Both the position numbers and the translations under genes were made by a program. The notes beneath the pieces were generated by a model, which saw nothing but the letters and a program-made list of their open reading frames with translations, did not search any database and was not told where the DNA came from. Positions 1-6,273 of a DNA stretch of 18,167 nt are shown in pieces. The DNA comes from SIG673 sp045658525 (GTDB lineage Bacteria; Bacillota; Clostridia; Oscillospirales; CAG-272), in the NCBI GenBank assembly GCA_045658525.1, contig JAZOVD010000072.1, forward strand, positions 1 to 18,167. Reading direction: 5' to 3'. How positions within the stretch are numbered: the first letter of the stretch is position 1; each line of letters starts with the position of its first letter.

Positions 1-473
1 TGCTTATCGTCGTCGGGCAGAAGTCCGTAAACGTCCGCGCCTCCTACGTTCTGCTTGTTAAGGTCGAACATCGTTATATCGGGATTATCCTTGAATATCA
101 TACAGGTAACTACCTTATCACCTATATTCAGAGGCTTTCCCGCGCTGTCTGTTTTTACGTTCTTACCCATCTTCACTATCTCACCCGTTCCCTCGTGACC
201 GAGAACTACGGGTATAAGCGAGAAGGGGTCGCGCTTGAACTCGTGGGCATCAGTTCCGCAAACTCCGCATCCCTCGACCTTTACAAGAATGTCTCCGTCC
301 CCAAGCTCGGGTATCGGATATTCCTGAATATCGAAGTGCTCCTTCTTGGTAAGCATTGCGACGCGGCTCTTTCCCGAAGCGGGAGCAGAGGCTGTCGTTT
401 TACCTGCGGCAGAACCCATACTTTCAAGCACCTGTTTGACTATCTTTTCGATGTCGGTGCTTTTCATATCCAT
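1..473 (-). CDS. Zinc-dependent alcohol dehydrogenase of the microcompartment operon (N-terminal part, cut by window edge)
   Basis: Only the first 157 codons are present. Residues 1-20 form a short amphipathic helix (MDMKSTDIEKIVKQVLESMG) followed by an Ala/Ser/Gly/Lys-rich linker to about residue 36, the layout of a microcompartment encapsulation peptide. The medium-chain dehydrogenase GroES-like domain follows, with the catalytic-zinc motif GCGVCGTDAHE (Cys72) and GHEGTGEI (His93-Glu94). A good ribosome site (AAAGGAAT) precedes the ATG. By family and context it probably interconverts an aldehyde and an alcohol with NAD(P)H inside the shell: lactaldehyde to 1,2-propanediol, or propionaldehyde to 1-propanol. 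The sequence cannot decide between these. The usual four-cysteine structural zinc lobe is not visible before the edge. It is the most downstream gene of the operon that can be seen; the gap to the preceding gene is 18 bp. Confidence 0.85.
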   Translation of the reverse strand, partial: MDMKSTDIEKIVKQVLESMGSAAGKTTASAPASGKSRVAMLTKKEHFDIQEYPIPELGDGDILVKVEGCGVCGTDAHEFKRDPFSLIPVVLGHEGTGEIVKMGKNVKTDSAGKPLNIGDKVVTCMIFKDNPDITMFDLNKQNVGGADVYGLLPDDDK

Positions 474-491
474 CTGTTTATTCCTTTCGAC

Positions 492-965
492 TTATATTTT
501 ACTTTCAAAAAATCTTTTTCCAAACTCAGCAAGCGCCGTATCCTGCGCCTCCGAGCCACCGCTTACTCCGAGACCGCCTATTATCTCGCCCTTATCGGAA
601 ACGAGCGGCTCGCCACCTCCAAAGATAACTATCTTACCTCCGTTGGTAAACTGTATCCCGTAAAGCTCCGCGCCCGGCTGTGCAAGCTTACTGAGCTTCT
701 TGGTTGACATTTTAAGAGCAACCACAGTAAACGCTTTATTTACCGCTACGTCGTAGCTGGCTATATAAGCATCGTCCATGCTCTCAACGAGTCTCGGATG
801 ACCCGCGGCATCGGAAACGCATACCACCGCCTTGACTCCCATTCTTTCCGCTTCTTTCATTACCGCGGCACTCAGGAGTCTTGCGTTTTCAAGCGTTACT
901 TCCTTTTTCGCTCTTAATCTCGCGACCGTATTCTTAACGATATTTCTGATCTCGTTTTCGTTCAT
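492..965 (-). CDS. GlcG/HbpS-like (PduO C-terminal type) protein with encapsulation-peptide-like N terminus
   Basis: A 157-residue protein of the GlcG/HbpS (DUF336, haem-degrading) family, related to the C-terminal domain of PduO. Residues 1-17 (MNENEIRNIVKNTVARL) look like an encapsulation helix. The family fold then begins with the phrase LENARLLSAAVMKEAERMG, and the glycine-rich GGKIVIFGGGEPLV and GGLGVSGGS segments are typical of the C-terminal half. Members of this family bind haem or other cofactors in some systems, but their role in microcompartments is not settled; I infer only that it is a lumen protein. It starts 7 bp after the aldolase stop, with a weak ribosome site, suggesting translational coupling. 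The protein is intact. Confidence 0.8.
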   Translation of the reverse strand: MNENEIRNIVKNTVARLRAKKEVTLENARLLSAAVMKEAERMGVKAVVCVSDAAGHPRLVESMDDAYIASYDVAVNKAFTVVALKMSTKKLSKLAQPGAELYGIQFTNGGKIVIFGGGEPLVSDKGEIIGGLGVSGGSEAQDTALAEFGKRFFESKI

Positions 966-972
966 CTTTAAA

Positions 973-1767
973 TTACTTACCGAGCTGCTCCATAACGAGC
1001 TTGGTTATGAGAGCAACGGTATCAGCGTCCGCACCGTGACCGGAGCAGCTTCCGCCGCAACCGTGACAGCTGGGCTTACCTGCCTTAGCGTTGGGGCAGA
1101 TGTCCGCGGGATGCTTACCTTTAAGACCGAACTGACGGCGGATCTCGTAAAGTCTCTGTACCTGAGACTCAGAGAGCTGCTTAGGACCGCCAAGCATCTT
1201 GGACTGATAAAGGAGCTGTGCGTAGAATTCAAGAGACTCCATCTTGTGATAAGCGTTAAGAAGGCTATCGGAGAAGGAGAGCGCACCGTGGTTCGCAAGA
1301 AGAACCGCGTCATAATGCTGAAGATACTTAGATACCGCGTCCGGGATCTCCTCGGTCGAAGGAGTACCGTACTCAGCTATCGGAACACATCCGAGAGCTA
1401 TTACCGCCTCGGGCATTATCGGCTCGGTGAGCGGAATACCCGCGATAGCGAAAGAGGTCGCATAGAGAGGATGCGCGTGAACGACGCTCGTTACGTCGGG
1501 ACGCTCCTTATAGACTCTCATGTGCATCTTGATCTCAGACGAGGGCTTGAAGCCTGCGTTCGCCTGAATGACCTTGCCGTTTGCATCGACCTTACAGATG
1601 TACTCGGGGGTCATAAAGCCCTTGGATACTCCCGTAGGGGTGCAGAGGAATTCGTTGTCGTTGAGCTTGACGGAGATGTTACCGTCGTTGGAAGCAACCA
1701 TTCCCTTGTTGTAGATACGCTTTCCTATGTCGCATATCTGCTTTTTGATCTCGTACTCGTTTACCAT
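973..1767 (-). CDS. fucA: Class II aldolase (L-fuculose/L-rhamnulose 1-phosphate type) with C-terminal encapsulation extension
   Basis: A 264-residue zinc aldolase of the FucA/AraD class II family. Visible landmarks are NDGNIS near residue 27, the TPTGVSKG phosphate-site segment at 43-50, Glu78 in SSEIKMH (the catalytic acid/base position), and the zinc ligands His97 and His99 (HAHP) plus His160 (NHG). The catalytic domain ends near residue 217, the usual family length. About 45 extra residues follow: a Cys/His-rich linker (Cys224, Cys234, His235, Cys237, Cys241, His244) and a final helix DADTVALITKLVMEQLGK that resembles an encapsulation peptide. It should cleave fuculose or rhamnulose 1-phosphate to dihydroxyacetone phosphate and L-lactaldehyde, feeding the diol dehydratase. 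The ribosome site AAAGGAGA is strong. Fuculose and rhamnulose cannot be told apart by eye, so the gene symbol is a best guess. Confidence 0.88.
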   Translation of the reverse strand: MVNEYEIKKQICDIGKRIYNKGMVASNDGNISVKLNDNEFLCTPTGVSKGFMTPEYICKVDANGKVIQANAGFKPSSEIKMHMRVYKERPDVTSVVHAHPLYATSFAIAGIPLTEPIMPEAVIALGCVPIAEYGTPSTEEIPDAVSKYLQHYDAVLLANHGALSFSDSLLNAYHKMESLEFYAQLLYQSKMLGGPKQLSESQVQRLYEIRRQFGLKGKHPADICPNAKAGKPSCHGCGGSCSGHGADADTVALITKLVMEQLGK

Positions 1768-1806
1768 TTTTATGTCTCCTTTGGTTTAATTGATTACTAT
1801 TTTATA

Positions 1807-2232
1807 TCAGCTCTGCTTTCGCAGGTAAGCTTTCAGCTCCTGTACGCCCTCTCCGCTGTGAGAATTTACCTTGAATATCCTCTTACAGCCTGAGAGCCTC
1901 AACCACGCTTCCGCTTTTTCGGGTGGCGCGTGATCTATCTTTGTGACTATTCCTATGACGTCTCTGTTTATCATTGGGGCTACGTTCGGGGGAAAAAGCG
2001 AATAATCGTCGTTTGCCGCTATCAGCATCGCTACAACATCAGCCTCGTACGAATATATCGCAAGCGCCGCTCCGAGTCCGTGGACCTCAGCGTACTCACC
2101 GGGAGAATCTATCAGCCAATCTCCGTAATCAATATACTGAGTCTTGACGTAACGTATCTCCTCGCCTCGCAGGGCTTGTTTAAGCGTCGTTTTACCGACA
2201 CCGTGCCGTCCCACGAGCAGTACCTTTTTCAT
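1807..2232 (-). CDS. pduV: EutP/PduV-type small GTPase of the microcompartment operon
   Basis: A 141-residue P-loop protein. It shows Walker A GRHGVGKT (residues 8-15), a G3-type DSPGEYAE motif and a TKID motif in the place of NKxD, matching the EutP/PduV family in order and size. In Pdu systems PduV is reported to associate with the shell and influence movement or positioning; the role here is inferred from that. I chose the ATG at 2232, which shares bases with the shell-protein stop (TGATG). This gives the family-typical start MKKVLLVG and implies translational coupling. An in-frame ATG at 2253 would add seven residues and overlap the upstream gene more; neither start has a strong ribosome site. 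Confidence 0.85.
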   Translation of the reverse strand: MKKVLLVGRHGVGKTTLKQALRGEEIRYVKTQYIDYGDWLIDSPGEYAEVHGLGAALAIYSYEADVVAMLIAANDDYSLFPPNVAPMINRDVIGIVTKIDHAPPEKAEAWLRLSGCKRIFKVNSHSGEGVQELKAYLRKQS

Positions 2233-2588
2233 CAGGTCTTTGTTATCTTGCATACCGTAAACCCAAGCGTTTCCTCAACGTAAGTTACTACCGCGTTAAG
2301 CGACGCCTCAACCTGTGAGTACGTTCCCGTAAGTATTACCGTTCCGCTGAAACGGTCAACAAATCCCAGCTGTGCGCCTGATGACTTTATCGCTATATCG
2401 CCCGCTATTATCGCCGTTTCGGCAGGTGTGAACGTCAGTATCGCAATAGCCGATCTTGAATACTCTACCGCGGGGTCAAGACCGAGCTTTTTATAAAGTA
2501 TCTCGTCGGGGTTTGCTATTATGTGAGCAAGCGTTACCTGCTTTCCGGGAACAAGCTCTTGTATTATTCTTTGTTTCTTTTCTTCCAA
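2232..2588 (-). CDS. pduU: PduU/EutS-type (circularly permuted BMC domain) shell protein
   Basis: A shell protein recognised from the PduU/EutS hallmark segments IIQELVPGKQVTLAHIIANP, LGLDPAV, SAIAILTFTPAETAIIAGDIA and GFVDRFSGTVILTG. These are circularly permuted BMC-domain proteins that form hexagonal tiles with a small N-terminal beta barrel over the pore. I place the start at a TTG codon (2588). A strong ribosome site GGAGGA (2596-2601) lies 7 nt before it, just past the activase stop, and the resulting 118 residues match the roughly 116 of PduU. The upstream ATG at 2624 lies inside the activase gene and would add 12 residues with no ribosome site. It is the only shell gene in view; others are presumably beyond the left edge. 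Confidence 0.9.
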   Translation of the reverse strand: MEEKKQRIIQELVPGKQVTLAHIIANPDEILYKKLGLDPAVEYSRSAIAILTFTPAETAIIAGDIAIKSSGAQLGFVDRFSGTVILTGTYSQVEASLNAVVTYVEETLGFTVCKITKT

Positions 2589-2605
2589 AGCCTTTTCCTC
2601 CGTTC

Positions 2606-3394
2606 CTATCCGCCTATGAGACATTTGAGTCCCGTATCCGTAACGACCTTCATAAGCTCCTGCATACGGTCGTTATGAGGCGGCTCGATATGCGCCATTT
2701 CGTATCTTCTTCCAAGTCCGGCGTACTTATCCGATCCTATCCTGTGATACGGAAGCAGGTGCATCTCCTTAACCCCTATCGATACCGCAAACTCCGCTAT
2801 ATTGCGTATTTCTTCTTCGGTATCGTTAAAGGTCGGTATCACGGGTGTTCTTATTATAAGCTCTTTTGCGTTTTCCGCTATGTATCTCGCATTTTCCAGT
2901 ATCTTTTCGTTTTCTCTTGACGTAAACGCCTTATGCTTTTCACTGTTTATATGCTTTATATCCATAAGAACCGTGTCCACATAAGGGATTATACTCGCAA
3001 CGACCTCGCGGTCGGCGTATCCGGCGGTCTCTATCGCGGTATTTATTCCAACCTCCTTAGCCGCTTTGAGTAACGCGAGCGAGAACTTCGGCTGACAGAG
3101 ACATTCTCCGCCCGAAAGGGTTATTCCCCCTCCCGATCTGCGGTAATATGCTCTGTCCCTTTCGACCTCGGAAAGAACGTACTCTACGGTAACGTCCTCG
3201 CCTACGGTCTTTACCTTGCCCGCCGTATTCATTTCCTGTATATCCCATTCCTGTGACTCGGGATTACAGCACCATTTACATCTGAGATAACAGCCTTTCA
3301 GGAATACTATCGTCCGTACTCCCGGACCGTCGTGTATGGAAAAGCGTTGTATATTGAATATTCTGCCCTTGGTATCAAGCAGCTCTCTTTCCAT
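2606..3394 (-). CDS. Radical-SAM glycyl radical enzyme activase
   Basis: A 262-residue activating enzyme. The radical-SAM cluster motif CYLRCKWC (Cys35, Cys39, Cys42) follows the signature FSIHDGPGVRTIVFLKG, and SGGE (94-97) is the SAM-binding motif. It generates the glycyl radical on the dehydratase encoded just upstream. Activases of glycerol/propanediol dehydratase type commonly have an inserted ferredoxin-like domain with two more iron-sulfur clusters between the CxxxCxxC motif and SGGE. Here that interval is about 50 residues and contains no CxxCxxxC motifs, so the protein is compact like the pyruvate formate-lyase activase. The ribosome site AAAGGATA precedes the ATG, 21 bp after the dehydratase stop. 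Confidence 0.92.
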   Translation of the reverse strand: MERELLDTKGRIFNIQRFSIHDGPGVRTIVFLKGCYLRCKWCCNPESQEWDIQEMNTAGKVKTVGEDVTVEYVLSEVERDRAYYRRSGGGITLSGGECLCQPKFSLALLKAAKEVGINTAIETAGYADREVVASIIPYVDTVLMDIKHINSEKHKAFTSRENEKILENARYIAENAKELIIRTPVIPTFNDTEEEIRNIAEFAVSIGVKEMHLLPYHRIGSDKYAGLGRRYEMAHIEPPHNDRMQELMKVVTDTGLKCLIGG

Positions 3395-3415
3395 AACAAG
3401 CTATCCTTTCTTTTA

Positions 3416-5941
3416 TCAGAAGCCTGCCTGCTCGGTACGGTTGATTATATCCTCCTGCAAGCTCTTTGAAAGAGTTGTAAACAGAGCGGAATAACCGGCA
3501 ACGCGAACCACGAGAGATTTGTATTTTTCGGGATGCTTCTGTGCATCGCGAAGCGTCTCGCGGCTTACGACGTTAAACTGCATGTGGCTTCCCTTGCGGT
3601 CAAAGTAACCTCTGATGAGCGCGACGAAGCTTTCAAGTCCGCTTCTTCCTTCAAGCGCCGATGGGTGGAACTTCATATTGAAAAGAGTTCCGTTCGAGGC
3701 TATGAAGTGGTCGAGCGCGGAAACGGAGTTTGCCGCCGCCGTCGGTCCTTTTACGTCTCTGCCCGCCGCGGGTGAAACTCCGTCCGCTACGGGCGTATAG
3801 GCGAGTCTGCCGTCGGGAGTTGCTCCCGTCTGCGCGCCGAGCGGAACGTTTGCGGAAACGGGATAAAGTCCCGCCTGGAACATACCGCCTCTGGGGTTCT
3901 TGAACCTTTCAAGAGGTCTTGTGTACATATATGCCGCTTCTCTTGCGACAACGTCAACCTCATAATCGTCGTTTCCGAACTTTTTAAGCGCCACTATATC
4001 ATCAAGAAGCTTTCTGTACTTTTTCTTATTTTCATCTGACGCTTTATTGGTCTTTACGGTATGATATATCGTTCTTATATCGTCCTCGTTTATATCCTTA
4101 CCAGCCTTTACTACCGCGCCGGCTACCTGACGGGTGAGCTTTTCAGCCATCGCCCCGTCCATATCCTCGCCGTAGTTATTTTCAAGCGCTTCCTTTACGA
4201 ACTCCAAGGTGTATTTTCTGTCGTCAAACACGAGCTTTTTGACCGCGTAGAGCGCGTCAGCCATATTGGCTATACCAAAGCCCTGAGGTCCTGTGAAGTT
4301 ATATACCGCGCCGCCCTCCTGAACGCTCTTTCCGCGTTTTATACAATCATCGACCATAGCCGACTCATACGGAAGCGGACATCTTTCAGCGTGAGCAAGG
4401 TCTATCGCGTTATCGGCGTTTACCATAAGAGATATGAAGTAATTCATCTGCGTCTCATACGCCTTTTTAAATTCCTCATAAGTCTTTATCTCGCTTACGT
4501 CTCCCGTCTTGGGTCCGACCTGAACGCCGCCGTCAACACCGTTTGAAAACACCATTTCAAGCGGTCTGCACATATTAAAGAACGCCGCGTCGTGCCAACC
4601 GTCGGTCATAGCCGCCTTCTGAGGCTCGACACATCCTATTATGTTATAATCTCTCGCTTCTTCAAGTGTAAGTCCGCGGCTGACGAGCGAGGGTATTATT
4701 ACCTCGTCATTGTAATACGCGGGAAGTCCTATTCCCGTTCTTGTAAGCTCTGCCGCTCTTATGAGAAACTCGTGCGGAGAACCGTTCCACACTCTTACCG
4801 AAAACGACGGCTGGGGAAGGAACACGTGCTCGGTCGCGGTTATTGACATAAACGAAAGGTCGTTCGTAGCGTCTATACCGTATTTATCCTGACCGCCCGC
4901 TATAAGGTTCTGGAACAGGCTGTATCCCGCAAACCCCTCTGCCGAAGCGGCATCTCTGCACTTATTAAGGTCGTTGAGCTTTACCCATATACAGTCCATA
5001 AGCTCCTGAGCCTGCTCACGGGTTATCGCACCGCTGTCAATATCCTTTTTATAATAAGGATACATATACTGATCGAAGCGTCCGGGCGATATGGAATGTC
5101 CGCTGGACTCGGTTTGAAGGAGCATCTGAACGAACCAGAACGACTGGCAAGCCTCATGGAAGCTCTTCGCGCCGTACTCCGGAACCTCCCTGCATATCTC
5201 CGCTATTCTTTCAAGCTCTTTTCTTCTCGTTACGTCCGCAGTAGTCTTTGCCATTGATGCGGCAAGCACAGAGTAGCGTTTAGCGTAATCGCAAACCGCG
5301 CGACAGCTCATTATTACCGCGTTAAGGAAATGCGAACGCTTAGCGTAATCCGCATCGCCCGGTGAAAGCTTATCAAGCTCAGCCTTCGCTTCGGCTATTA
5401 TTCCCGAATAACCCTTTTCAAGAACCTTCGGATAGTCAACGGTAACGTGACCGACACCGTTATAGAAATAGTTACCGGGAGTAAAGAAGTTATGCTCGAT
5501 AGCAGCTCTTGCGTCCTCGCTCATATACTGGTAGGCAAGCTCCGACGTGGTCTTTCCTTTCCAATATTTATAGACTGTTCGGAGAGTCTCTTTCGTCTCC
5601 TCCGATATGTAAAACGGATCGGCACTTCTTTTCTCCACCGTATCAAACTCAGCTTCCATCCATTCAAACGAATACTCAGGAAACACCTGACAGCTTCTGG
5701 GAGCTTTGGTTGCCGAGCCTACGATAAGCTCGTTATCTCTTATCGTTATCGGTATGTTTTCAAGTATATGACAGAACGCCTTTGCGCGGCGAGTTATGAT
5801 AGGCTCTCCCTCGGTCTGCTTATAAGACTCTGTGAGAAGAACGGCTCTGTCCGCTTCTATCTGAGGCATCTTTTCAAATAACGCCTCAACCAGCTTCGGT
5901 ATTCTCGGCGATCTTTCGATTGGCTCCGTGTAATACTTCAT
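3416..5941 (-). CDS. Glycyl radical diol dehydratase (B12-independent propanediol/glycerol dehydratase type)
   Basis: An 841-residue glycyl radical enzyme. Landmarks, numbered from the 5941 start: His165 in GVGHVTVDY and His282 in GHSISPGRFDQYM, equivalent to substrate-binding histidines of Clostridium butyricum glycerol dehydratase; the thiyl cysteine and base in IIGCVEPQ (Cys437, Glu439); and the glycyl radical loop RVAGYSALF (Gly816). The GCVEP motif marks a diol dehydratase rather than pyruvate formate-lyase or choline lyase. It should convert 1,2-propanediol to propionaldehyde under strict anaerobiosis. With the aldolase nearby, 1,2-propanediol is more likely than glycerol. There is no encapsulation-type N-terminal extension. 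I prefer the ATG at 5941, with GGAG 8 nt before it, over the ATG at 5953 that lacks a ribosome site. First gene of the operon. Confidence 0.93.
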   Translation of the reverse strand: MKYYTEPIERSPRIPKLVEALFEKMPQIEADRAVLLTESYKQTEGEPIITRRAKAFCHILENIPITIRDNELIVGSATKAPRSCQVFPEYSFEWMEAEFDTVEKRSADPFYISEETKETLRTVYKYWKGKTTSELAYQYMSEDARAAIEHNFFTPGNYFYNGVGHVTVDYPKVLEKGYSGIIAEAKAELDKLSPGDADYAKRSHFLNAVIMSCRAVCDYAKRYSVLAASMAKTTADVTRRKELERIAEICREVPEYGAKSFHEACQSFWFVQMLLQTESSGHSISPGRFDQYMYPYYKKDIDSGAITREQAQELMDCIWVKLNDLNKCRDAASAEGFAGYSLFQNLIAGGQDKYGIDATNDLSFMSITATEHVFLPQPSFSVRVWNGSPHEFLIRAAELTRTGIGLPAYYNDEVIIPSLVSRGLTLEEARDYNIIGCVEPQKAAMTDGWHDAAFFNMCRPLEMVFSNGVDGGVQVGPKTGDVSEIKTYEEFKKAYETQMNYFISLMVNADNAIDLAHAERCPLPYESAMVDDCIKRGKSVQEGGAVYNFTGPQGFGIANMADALYAVKKLVFDDRKYTLEFVKEALENNYGEDMDGAMAEKLTRQVAGAVVKAGKDINEDDIRTIYHTVKTNKASDENKKKYRKLLDDIVALKKFGNDDYEVDVVAREAAYMYTRPLERFKNPRGGMFQAGLYPVSANVPLGAQTGATPDGRLAYTPVADGVSPAAGRDVKGPTAAANSVSALDHFIASNGTLFNMKFHPSALEGRSGLESFVALIRGYFDRKGSHMQFNVVSRETLRDAQKHPEKYKSLVVRVAGYSALFTTLSKSLQEDIINRTEQAGF

Positions 5942-5966
5942 AATCTTCTCCATTTATTTTACAAAA

Positions 5967-5992
5967 ACCGAAAAACGCACCAGTTTATCGGT
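5967..5992. promoter_or_regulatory. Inverted repeat in the microcompartment operon leader (candidate operator or RNA hairpin)
   Basis: On the plus strand ACCGAAAAAC (5967-5976) faces GTTTATCGGT (5983-5992) across a 6-bp spacer; 9 of 10 positions are complementary. It sits roughly 14 to 39 bases downstream of the predicted transcription start of the minus-strand operon and before the ribosome site. Either a repressor operator in a roadblock position or a leader hairpin is possible. No regulator gene is in the window. Confidence 0.4.
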
Positions 5993-6012
5993 CATAATTA
6001 TTCTTCGTTCTA

Positions 6013-6041
6013 ATCATATCACATTTATTTCATTTTGTCAA
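6013..6041 (-). promoter_or_regulatory. Promoter of the glycyl radical microcompartment operon
   Basis: Reading the minus strand, TTGACA (6036-6041) is followed by a 17-bp spacer and TATGAT (6013-6018), with a TG one base before the -10 (extended -10). The predicted start is near 6006, giving a leader of about 65 nt. The near-consensus strength suggests control by repression rather than by activation. Confidence 0.65.
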
Positions 6042-6128
6042 TAGTTTTTTCTTTGTTTTTTTGGATTTTTGTTGTTTTGTTCTTGTTTCCCAACTTCCTC
6101 TCAACCCCAAAAACAACTCAAACGATCA

Positions 6129-6162
6129 TTTTGTACAAAAAACACTGTTGGATTATGTACAT
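6129..6162. promoter_or_regulatory. Two TGTACA-centred palindromes in the divergent control region
   Basis: TTTTGTACAAAA at 6129-6140 is a perfect 12-bp palindrome. ATGTACAT at 6155-6162 is an 8-bp perfect palindrome within the looser TTATGTACATTA. Their centres are 24 bp apart. They lie upstream of both divergent promoters, about 97 and 73 bp before the predicted antiporter start. They could be binding sites of one dimeric regulator, but the surrounding DNA is AT-rich and chance is not excluded. I see no gene in 5942-6273 (332 bp). Confidence 0.35.
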
Positions 6163-6195
6163 TATTACCGAAATTCGTATTTTTTTCAAATAATA

Positions 6196-6224
6196 TTGAT
6201 TTTTTGCTCGAAATATGTTAAAAT
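6196..6224 (+). promoter_or_regulatory. Promoter of the NhaC-type antiporter gene
   Basis: TTGATT (6196-6201), a 17-bp spacer ending in TGT, then TAAAAT (6219-6224): an extended -10 promoter. The predicted start is near 6231. The leader of about 43 nt contains a short GGGATATTTCCC element (6241-6252, 4-bp arms only) and the ribosome site AAAGGAA before the ATG at 6274. Confidence 0.6.
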
Positions 6225-6273
6225 TCAAAGTAATAACTATGGGATATTTCCCTAAAAAAGAAAGGAATTTCAA

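Noticed and set aside
832..1893. Long open frame on the plus strand opposite the aldolase gene
   Set aside because: It is antisense to a well-recognised gene and resembles no family; a mirror of the codon bias of the real gene.
6241..6252. GGGATATTTCCC in the antiporter leader as a regulatory hairpin
   Set aside because: The arms are only 4 bp and there is no following T-run or alternative pairing, so it is too weak to claim separately.
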